A DNA stretch of 64,000 nt from Festucalex cinctus (Eukaryota; Chordata; Actinopteri; Syngnathiformes; Syngnathidae), in contig NW_027520288.1 in assembly GCF_051991245.1 (NCBI RefSeq), forward strand, positions 1 through 64,000, written 5' to 3'. Both the position numbers and the translations under genes were made by a program. Positions 39,762-46,368 of this stretch are shown here, one piece after another (the first letter of the stretch is position 1; the number at the start of each line of letters is the position of its first letter). A model generated the notes under the pieces. That model ran no database searches. It was not told the DNA's origin and worked only from the letters and a program-made list of their open reading frames with translations.

Positions 39762-42168
39762 CAATCATGCGCTAAAAACGCATTTAAAGCAATAAAAAGG
39801 TGATTATGGCTGTCAAACCTAAACCAAACGTTGTGCACTCAAATCTTTTGCTGTATTTAGTTTATTTTGGCATCTGGATGATGATTCTAGCATGAAATTG
39901 CTTGGGCACCTGTTATTTTTTAAGATTTTGACACATTCAGCTGAAATGTACACAATTGCTGATTATGGCTGTCAAATCTAAACCAAACGTTGTGCACTCA
40001 AATCTTTTGCTGTATTTAGTTTATTTTGGCATCCGGATGATGATTCTAGCATGAAATTGCTTGGGCACCTGTTAATTTTTAAGATTTTGACACATTCAGC
40101 TCAAATGTACAATCATGCGCTAAAAACGCATTTAAAGCAATAAAAAGGTGATTATGGCTGTCAAACCTAAACCAAACGTTGTGCACTCAAATCTTTTGCT
40201 GTATTTAGTTTATTTTGGCATCCGGATGATGATTCTAGCATGAAATTGCTTGGGCACCTGTTAATTTTTAAGATTTTGACACATTCAGCTCAAATGTACA
40301 ATCATGCGCTAAAAACGCATTTAAAGCAATAAAAAGGTGATTATGGCTGTCAAACCTAAACCAAACGTTGTGCACTCAAATCTTTTGCTGTATTTAGTTT
40401 ATTTTGGCATCCGGATGATGATTCTAGCATGAAATTGCTTGGGCACCTGTTAATTTTTAAGATTTTGACACATTCAGCTCAAATGTACACAATTGCTGAT
40501 TATGGCTGTCAAATCTAAACCAAACGCTGTGCACTCAAATCTTTTGCTGTATTTAGTTTATTTTGGCATCCGGATGATGATTCTAGCATGAAATTGCTTG
40601 GGCACCTGTTAATTTTTAAGATTTTGACACATTCAGCTCAAATGTACAATCATGCGCTAAAAACGCATTTAAAGCAATAAAAAGGTGATTATGGCTGTCA
40701 AACCTAAACCAAACGTTGTGCACTCAAATCTTTTGCTGTATTTAGTTTATTTTGGCATCCGGATGATGATTCTAGCATGAAATTGCTTGGGCACCTGTTA
40801 ATTTTTAAGATTTTGACACATTCAGCTCAAATGTACACAATTGCTGATTATGGCTGTCAAATCTAAACCAAACGCTGTGCACTCAAATCTTTTGCTGTAT
40901 TTAGTTTATTTTGGCATCCGGATGATGATTCTAGCATGAAATTGCTTGGGCACCTGTTAATTTTTAAGATTTTGACACATTCAGCTCAAATGTACAATCA
41001 TGCGCTAAAAACGCATTTAAAGCAATAAAAAGGTGATTATGGCTGTCAAACCTAAACCAAACGTTGTGCACTCAAATCTTTTGCTGTATTTTGTTTATTT
41101 TGGCATCCGGATGATGATTCTAGCATGAAATTGCTTGGGCACCTGTTAATTTTTAAGATTTTGACACATTCAGCTCAAATGTACAATCATGCGCTAAAAA
41201 CGCATTTAAAGCAATAAAAAGGTGATTATGGCTGTCAAACCTAAACCAAACGTTGTGCACTCAAATCTTTTGCTGTATTTAGTTTATTTTGGCATCCGGA
41301 TGATGATTCTAGCATGAAATTGCTTGGGCACCTGTTAATTTTTAAGATTTTGACACATTCAGCTCAAATGTACACAATTGCTGATTATGGCTGTCAAATC
41401 TAAACCAAACGTTGTGCACTCAAATCTTTTGCTGTATTTAGTTTATTTTGGCATCCGGATGATGATTCTAGCATGAAATTGCTTGGGCACCTGTTAATTT
41501 TTAAGATTTTGACACATTCAGCTCAAATGTACAATCATGCGCTAAAAACGCATTTAAAGCAATAAAAAGGTGATTATGGCTGTCAAACCTAAACCAAACG
41601 TTGTGCACTCAAATCTTTTGCTGTATTTAGTTTATTTTGGCATCCGGATGATGATTCTAGCATGAAATTGCTTGGGCACCTGTTAATTTTTAAGATTTTG
41701 ACACATTCAGCTCAAATGTACACAATTGCTGATTATGGCTGTCAAATCTAAACCAAACGTTGTGCACTCAAATCTTTTGCTGTATTTAGTTTATTTTGGC
41801 ATCCGGATGATGATTCTAGCATGAAATTGCTTGGGCACCTGTTAATTTTTAAGATTTTGACACATTCAGCTCAAATGTACAATCATGCGCTAAAAACGCA
41901 TTTAAAGCAATAAAAAGGTGATTATGGCTGTCAAACCTAAACCAAACGTTGTGCACTCAAATCTTTTGCTGTATTTAGTTTATTTTGGCATCCGGATGAT
42001 GATTCTAGCATGAAATTGCTTGGGCACCTGTTAATTTTTAAGATTTTGACACATTCAGCTCAAATGTACACAATTGCTGATTATGGCTGTCAAATCTAAA
42101 CCAAACGTTGTGCACTCAAATCTTTTGCTGTATTTAGTTTATTTTGGCATCCGGATGATGATTCTAGC

Positions 42169-45100
42169 ATGAAATTGCTTGGGCACTGTGGTGTATGGCT
42201 AAGGGCTATGCTAATCCACAGCCTGGGCTGCGAGGGACAACGGATTTTTCGAACTCTTGGACCCGCACCGAAGTTTGATGACTGTGTGGATTTGCTGTCC
42301 GGACATTTCGCTGCTCCACAGAGCGTTATAGTACGCCGCATTGTTTTTCGCCAACGCATACAGCGGCCGGGTGAGTCTGTTCACCGTTACGTCGCCGACC
42401 TCCGGGGTTTGGCTAGCCTGTGCAAATTTGGAACTTTGGAGGAGGAAATGATTCGGGATCAACTGGCAGAGCACACGACCAGTCCCCGACTTCGGGAAAA
42501 ACTGTTTATGTCACCGGACGACACGACTCTTTCGAAGGCAGTGGAGTTGGCTTTCCAGCTCGAGTCGGCTGCTAAATTGACGTCTCAGCTGGCGGCTCCG
42601 GGCCCGCCCTCTCCTCTCCCCGCTGCGCTGGCGCAGGCTGTAGCTCCGTCGGCCCCTCTCTCCGAGCCGTTTCCTCCCCCCGACGAGCTCGAGGTGAACG
42701 TCGCGGGACGCCGGGCCGCTACACCCCGGCAGCATTGTGGGAACTGCGGGTCGCCATCTCACCCTACACGAGCGCCCGGCTGCCCGGCCACGGGGCAGCG
42801 GTGCCAACGCTGCGGTAGGATGAACCACTTTTCCCGGGTGTGCCGTTCTGCGCCGTCCTCTGCGTCCCCCCGGCCTAGTTCGTCTACAACGACCATACAT
42901 TCAGTTGGCTCCGGTGCCAAACCATTTAAGTGGTGCACGGTGGAACTAGACGGTGTTGAACTTTCGCTACTACTAGACACGGCGGCTTCCAGATCCATTC
43001 TGAACGAGTCCACAGTGCGCCGACTTTTCCCTAGGATGTCGATTGAAGCTGGAGCGGAAGTTCTTTACGGCTACGGGCACGCTAAGATTGGCATGGTGGG
43101 CACTGCCACCTTCGCTGTGCGTTATGGCTCTACGGTCCTCCCAAGATTTACCTTCCAGGTGTCTCGCCAGGGTTCCAACCTCCTCGGTTTCGACCTGTTC
43201 TGCGCCCTGGGCTTCTCCATCGCTGATAACCTGGGTGCCACCATACTGACGGTGGCCACGCCATGGTTACACCGCTGGCCATCCCTGTTCACGGGGCTTG
43301 GCTGCCTCACTAGCTTTGATCACCAGCCACTTGTGGATCCAGCTGTGACCCCAGTCATCCAACCTCTGCGGCGGCTGCCCCTGGCCCTGCGTGATGATGT
43401 CACCGTTGAACTGCACAAACTCCTCGATGCAGGCATCATCGAGCGGGTGGACGCTTCACCTTGGATCTCCAATCTGGTCGTAGCAAAGAAAAGAACGGGT
43501 GGCCTGCGGCCCTGCCTCGACCTCAGGCGGGTGAACGAGGCAGTGATCCCCGACAAGTACCCATTACCCACCACGGAGGAGCTTTCGGCCAAGTTTCACG
43601 GGTCTACGGTCTTCTCCAAGCTTGACCTCCGACAGGGCTACCTGCAGGTTCCTCTCCACCTCGAGAGCCGCAACCTCACTGCTTTTGTGACCCACATAGG
43701 GGTTTTCAGGTACACTCGCATGCCTTTTGGACTTAGCTCCGCTCCCAGCTGTTTCCAAAAGATTATGTCCACCATCTTCGCTGGCATCCCGGGGGTAGTC
43801 GTGTACCTGGATGACATCGTGGTGCATGGAGCGACATCTGAGCTGCACAATGTCCGCCTCGCCATGGTACTTGACGTGCTCGCTCGCCACAACCTCACAC
43901 TTAATGGGGACAAGTGCATTTTTGCTTCTTCAGTCATTGAGTTCGTGGGTTTCCGCCTGACCGCAGACGGCTTGAGCCCGCTCCATTCCAACGTTGACGC
44001 TGTTCTGTGCCTGCCTGAGCCCTCCTGTCCCGCCCAGTTGTCATCCTTCCTCGGGATGACAGCGTTCTACCTGCGGTTTCTGCCTCGTTATTCGGAGACC
44101 ACTGCCCCGCTGCGTGCTCTCCTCAAACAGGACGCGCCCTGGTCCTGGACGCCTGAGTGCTCAGCTGCGGTCCGCCGGCTGAAGGCACAACTCACCTCCC
44201 CACCGGTGCTGGCTCATTTCGACCTGCAGAGCCCCACGTTTGTGACCTGCGACGCTTCTAACACCGCCGTCGGCGCCGTCCTGTCCCAGCTCCAGGGTGG
44301 GACTGAACGCCCTGTGGCGTTTGCTTCGAGGTCACTCACCCCGACTGAGCAGAAGTACTCCGTGGGGGAAAGGGAGGCCCTGGCTTGCGTCTGGGCATGT
44401 GAACGGTGGCACATGTACCTATACGGTCGACGTTTCACGCTTCGCACGGATCACCAGGCCCTCACGGCCCTCCTTGCCACAACTGGTTCGGGGCACAAGC
44501 CGCTCCGTTTGTACCGGTGGTCGGAGAGATTGCAGGCTTATAACTTCAAGACGATTTTCACACCAGGCAGGGACAACGTGGTGGCTGACATGCTCTCTAG
44601 GGCCACACCCAGCTCCTCGCCTGATCCTGTCAACGACCACTCTGAGTCGGAGCTGGTCCTCATGCTGCACGAACCCCTCCAGGCTGCTGTATCTCTGCGG
44701 GATCTCCAGACAGCGTCTGCGCAGGACCCATTGTTCTCCCAGCTTCGTACCTTCATCCAGGAGGGATGGCCAGCTAAGGTGCCGGAGGAGCTGGCTGCCT
44801 ACCACCGGGTCAGAAGTGACCTTTCCTGTTGGGGTGACGTCTGTATAGCGAGGGGACTGTGTGCAGTGATTCCCGGTGCTCTGCGGGGGCGCATCCTGGC
44901 CATGGTCCACGAGGGCCACCTGGGAGTCGTGAGAGTGAAACAGCGCTGCAGGGGTTTGGTTTGGTGGCCGGGTATCGACAGGGACATCGAGACCATGGTG
45001 AAGGATTGTGTGGCCTGCCTCACCAGTGGCAAGACGGGCATGACACCGCCACCGCCTTTGCAGCCCCTCCCGTGGCCAGCTGCTCCGTGGTCCCACATCC

Positions 45101-46044
45101 AGGTGGACATCTGTGGGGACCTGCACGGCGTTCCCCAGCATCAACGGTTCCTCCTGGTGGCCTATGACCTGCACTCCAAATGGCCGGAAGTGCATCCTGT
45201 TGGGTCTGTAACCACCCAGGTCGTCACTGACTTCCTCTCTTCTCTCTTCGCCCGCTGGGGTGTGCCCGACACCATCACTACCGACAACGGGCCTCAGTTC
45301 ATCTCAGCGGATTTCGCCTCCTTCGCGGAGAGGAGGGGGATCAAACATGTCAGGACTGCCCTGTATCACCCACAAGCCAACGGGGGCGTAGAGAGGTTTA
45401 ACCAGACCCTTAAGAATGGACTCAGAGCACACCTTGCTGATCATTTTCCATTTTTAGCAGCACTGCAGAACACCCTGCTGCACTACAGAGCGACGCCTCA
45501 TGCCACCACAGGTTGCTCCCCAGCACTCCTCATGCTGGGTCGGGAACTCCAACTTCCTTTGGATCGTCTACGGCCTCCTCAACAACCCACTCCAGGAGTG
45601 GCAACACCTCCAAGTGACAGAGTGGCAGAGCAGCAGCGTCGCATGAAACAGCGCTACGACAGGGTGCGTCGGGTGAGACACCCCGCACTCGCAGTTTCAG
45701 ATTGGGTCTGGATCCGTAGACCCAGCCGACCACACAAATTGCTTTCGTTTTGGTCGGAGCCTCAGCAGATCACAGAGCAGCTGGGACCAGCCACATTCCG
45801 TCTGACTGATGGCTCACGGTGGCACGCCAGCCGTCTTAGACGAGTTGCTTCACCACCGGCCCCTGACGGGAAGGCTGCAGCTGAACCGGTTCAGGTGGAT
45901 GTGGACTGGGACTTTTCCTCTGCACACCCGGGGGCCCCAGTAGCAGACCCACCTGAGCTGAATGCACCAGTTGGACCCGTGCGTTTTGAGCCACGCCCGG
46001 CCCGGGTCCGCCGGAGACCTCTGTACCTCCAGGACTATGTTTAA
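42169..46044 (+). CDS. Gag-Pol polyprotein, 5'-truncated, fused to a satellite ATG (1291 codons)
   Basis: One uninterrupted frame. Codons 1-6 (MKLLGH) are satellite and 7-11 come from the LTR remnant and its junction, so the ATG is fortuitous; element coding starts near residue 12. Gag follows (12 to ~230). It ends in two knuckles: an atypical C190-x2-C193-x4-H198-x6-C205 and a canonical CCHC at C212, C215, H220, C225. The protease active site is LLLDTAAS with D270. RT spans about 386-600 with catalytic D486 (KLDLRQGY) and YLDD at 546-549. RNase H spans about 690-811 with D695, E734/E736, D761 and D807. Integrase has H914/H917, C947 and C950, then D980, D1039 and E1075 (DD35E). A GPY/F-like LGPATFRL follows at 1205-1212. 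No chromodomain is evident, and the protein ends LQDYV. It would make virus-like particles and copy and integrate element RNA, but the gag N-terminus is missing. The lack of stops suggests a recent insertion. No frameshift separates gag and pol. Confidence 0.93.
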   Translation: MKLLGHCGVWLRAMLIHSLGCEGQRIFRTLGPAPKFDDCVDLLSGHFAAPQSVIVRRIVFRQRIQRPGESVHRYVADLRGLASLCKFGTLEEEMIRDQLAEHTTSPRLREKLFMSPDDTTLSKAVELAFQLESAAKLTSQLAAPGPPSPLPAALAQAVAPSAPLSEPFPPPDELEVNVAGRRAATPRQHCGNCGSPSHPTRAPGCPATGQRCQRCGRMNHFSRVCRSAPSSASPRPSSSTTTIHSVGSGAKPFKWCTVELDGVELSLLLDTAASRSILNESTVRRLFPRMSIEAGAEVLYGYGHAKIGMVGTATFAVRYGSTVLPRFTFQVSRQGSNLLGFDLFCALGFSIADNLGATILTVATPWLHRWPSLFTGLGCLTSFDHQPLVDPAVTPVIQPLRRLPLALRDDVTVELHKLLDAGIIERVDASPWISNLVVAKKRTGGLRPCLDLRRVNEAVIPDKYPLPTTEELSAKFHGSTVFSKLDLRQGYLQVPLHLESRNLTAFVTHIGVFRYTRMPFGLSSAPSCFQKIMSTIFAGIPGVVVYLDDIVVHGATSELHNVRLAMVLDVLARHNLTLNGDKCIFASSVIEFVGFRLTADGLSPLHSNVDAVLCLPEPSCPAQLSSFLGMTAFYLRFLPRYSETTAPLRALLKQDAPWSWTPECSAAVRRLKAQLTSPPVLAHFDLQSPTFVTCDASNTAVGAVLSQLQGGTERPVAFASRSLTPTEQKYSVGEREALACVWACERWHMYLYGRRFTLRTDHQALTALLATTGSGHKPLRLYRWSERLQAYNFKTIFTPGRDNVVADMLSRATPSSSPDPVNDHSESELVLMLHEPLQAAVSLRDLQTASAQDPLFSQLRTFIQEGWPAKVPEELAAYHRVRSDLSCWGDVCIARGLCAVIPGALRGRILAMVHEGHLGVVRVKQRCRGLVWWPGIDRDIETMVKDCVACLTSGKTGMTPPPPLQPLPWPAAPWSHIQVDICGDLHGVPQHQRFLLVAYDLHSKWPEVHPVGSVTTQVVTDFLSSLFARWGVPDTITTDNGPQFISADFASFAERRGIKHVRTALYHPQANGGVERFNQTLKNGLRAHLADHFPFLAALQNTLLHYRATPHATTGCSPALLMLGRELQLPLDRLRPPQQPTPGVATPPSDRVAEQQRRMKQRYDRVRRVRHPALAVSDWVWIRRPSRPHKLLSFWSEPQQITEQLGPATFRLTDGSRWHASRLRRVASPPAPDGKAAAEPVQVDVDWDFSSAHPGAPVADPPELNAPVGPVRFEPRPARVRRRPLYLQDYV
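42182..42186. repeat. Target-site duplication, left copy (GGCAC)
   Basis: These are the last five satellite bases before the element's TG terminus. They are identical to the five bases after its CA terminus, the size expected for Ty3/gypsy integration. Confidence 0.93.
42187..42200 (+). repeat. 5' LTR remnant (first 14 bp only)
   Basis: TGTGGTGTATGGCT matches the start of the 3' LTR (46224-46237) 14 for 14; then the sequence jumps to gag-coding AAGGGCTATG instead of TTAAGCC. The breakpoint lies within the 15-bp LTR palindrome. The remaining ~126 bp of the 5' LTR and everything up to mid-gag are absent, although the outer terminus needed for integration is kept. Confidence 0.88.
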
Positions 46045-46206
46045 AAGTTCAGGGCCACTGAAGTTTAGTGCATAGCCTGTCACGTGGCAGAATATTCCAC
46101 AAGGTTATGCGGGTGAACTGGTAGTCTACCCAGTTCATCCAGTCAGGCCATTTACGTTTAAGTCTTTGTTAATGTTATGTTATTTGCGATTGGTTTGCAC
46201 TTCTTT
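46045..46206 (+). other. Retrotransposon 3' untranslated segment
   Basis: Lies between the pol stop (TAA ending 46044) and the polypurine tract. It has no substantial ORF, so there is no envelope gene. It contains a CACGTG E-box-like hexamer at 46081-46086; function unknown. Confidence 0.8.
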
Positions 46207-46219
46207 GAAAGGGGGGGGG
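46207..46219 (+). other. Polypurine tract (plus-strand primer site)
   Basis: GAAAGGGGGGGGG is an all-purine run four bases (TAAA) before the TG of the 3' LTR. In LTR elements this RNA segment resists RNase H and primes plus-strand DNA. The nine-G homopolymer length could be misread by sequencing. Confidence 0.85.
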
Positions 46220-46231
46220 TAAATGTGGTGT

Positions 46232-46246
46232 ATGGCTTTAAGCCAT
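46232..46246 (+). promoter_or_regulatory. LTR palindrome ATGGCTT-T-AAGCCAT
   Basis: Seven-base arms around one central T near the LTR start. The 5' deletion breakpoint of this element falls inside the corresponding palindrome (after ATGGCT at 42200). The palindrome may be a protein site or simply a fragile hairpin. Confidence 0.7.
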
Positions 46247-46265
46247 TGTTTATGGTCACGGGGTG

Positions 46266-46275
46266 GTGACGTCAC
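46266..46275 (+). promoter_or_regulatory. CRE/ATF-like site GTGACGTCAC
   Basis: A perfect 10-bp palindrome with the full TGACGTCA consensus (46267-46274) bound by CREB/ATF bZIP factors in animals. Its place in the 5' half of the LTR, upstream of the polyadenylation signal, fits a U3 enhancer/promoter element. Binding is inferred from the motif only. Confidence 0.65.
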
Positions 46276-46310
46276 GGCGACCGGGCCCAAGAGAGTTGTT
46301 GAAATGAGAC

Positions 46311-46316
46311 AATAAA
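46311..46316 (+). terminator. Polyadenylation signal AATAAA in the 3' LTR
   Basis: Canonical hexamer in GACAATAAAAGTTC. Cleavage would be expected some 10-30 nt downstream, near CAGTGAGCACAAG, with GT/T-rich GTTGTCC after it. That would place the R/U5 boundary near 46330-46340. Confidence 0.75.
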
Positions 46317-46363
46317 AGTTCAGTGAGCACAAGCCGTTGTCCGCTCGTTATTGGGGCATAACA

Positions 46364-46368
46364 GGCAC
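46364..46368. repeat. Target-site duplication, right copy (GGCAC)
   Basis: Directly follows ...CATAACA and is continuous with CTGTTAATTTTTAAG, the remainder of the interrupted S monomer. Confidence 0.93.

Larger units (their letters stand above)
1..42186. repeat. Left satellite array (L/S monomers, 348-bp dimer)
   Basis: This is a continuous head-to-tail AT-rich array of roughly 240 monomers in one orientation. L monomers (189 bp) begin CAATCATGCG directly after TGTA; S monomers (159 bp) begin CACAATTGCT at the same point. The rest, from GATTATGGCTGTCAAA to CTCAAATGTA, is nearly identical in both. L-S alternation gives the 348-bp period (L starts at 1, 349 and so on), with L-L neighbours at 2247/2436 and S-S neighbours at places such as 14042/14201. 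Another systematic difference is CAAACC in L against CAAATC in S. No unique DNA interrupts the array. Its uniformity indicates active homogenisation; a heterochromatic or centromeric position is inference. I do not recognise the family. Confidence 0.97.
21976..42186. repeat. Higher-order repeat block B (7024, 2470 and 9881 bp)
   Basis: Shared variants give exact offsets. A 36-bp duplication (25385, 32409), a +16 S (25689, 32713), GCTGTG for GTTGTG (26091, 33115) and ATTACTTGG (26161, 33185) are each 7024 bp apart. The TATTTTGTTTA mark at 31211 and 33681 gives 2470 bp. The +16 pair at 28994/29706 and its copy at 38875/39587, with the TTTTG mark at 31211 and 41092, give 9881 bp. CATCTGG together with CAGCTGAAATG marks many S-side copies (for example 29281, 29992, 39162). 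These overlapping offsets imply repeated segmental exchange rather than a single regular period. Confidence 0.88.
42187..46363 (+). mobile_element. Ty3/gypsy-type LTR retrotransposon, 5'-deleted (4177 bp)
   Basis: A GC-rich element inserted into one S monomer. It begins TGTGGTGTATGGCT and ends GGGGCATAACA (TG...CA) between two GGCAC copies. Removing the element and one GGCAC restores a normal S monomer (CTTGGGCACCTGTTAA). Order: 14-bp 5' LTR remnant, gag (N-terminus missing), protease, RT, RNase H, integrase in one frame, a short 3' UTR, a purine tract, and a 140-bp 3' LTR. The order with integrase last and the DD35E core fit Ty3/gypsy (Metaviridae-like) and exclude Ty1/copia. No env-like ORF follows pol. 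Loss of the 5' LTR body, primer-binding site and leader makes it non-autonomous. The gag knuckles and LQDYV tail resemble K02A2.6-like animal elements; the exact lineage needs a phylogeny. Confidence 0.95.
46224..46363 (+). repeat. 3' LTR (140 bp)
   Basis: Starts TGTGGTG directly after the polypurine tract and TAAA, and ends CATAACA at the target duplication. It is short for an LTR. It contains a 15-bp palindrome, a CRE-like site and an AATAAA signal, so U3, R and U5 must all be compact. I see no clear TATA box. The start is fixed by the 14-bp match to the element's left end. Confidence 0.9.

Noticed and set aside
42169..42171. ATG at 42169 as the authentic gag start
   Set aside because: It is satellite sequence outside the element's TG terminus, and the gag N-terminal region is missing.
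1..42186. CRISPR-like appearance (regular repeats)
   Set aside because: The units are 159-189 bp with no unique spacers and no cas genes; everything between repeats is itself repeat.
45709..46041. Chromodomain at the integrase C-terminus
   Set aside because: A GPY/F-like module is visible, but no aromatic-cage chromodomain pattern follows; the tail is proline/arginine-rich and ends LQDYV.
42096..46083. Minus-strand and alternative-frame ORFs over the retrotransposon
   Set aside because: They overlap the catalytic gag-pol frame, have no recognisable domains, and are expected in GC-rich coding sequence.
46045..46223. Envelope gene (retrovirus-like element)
   Set aside because: Only about 180 bp separate the pol stop from the 3' LTR and no ORF is present.
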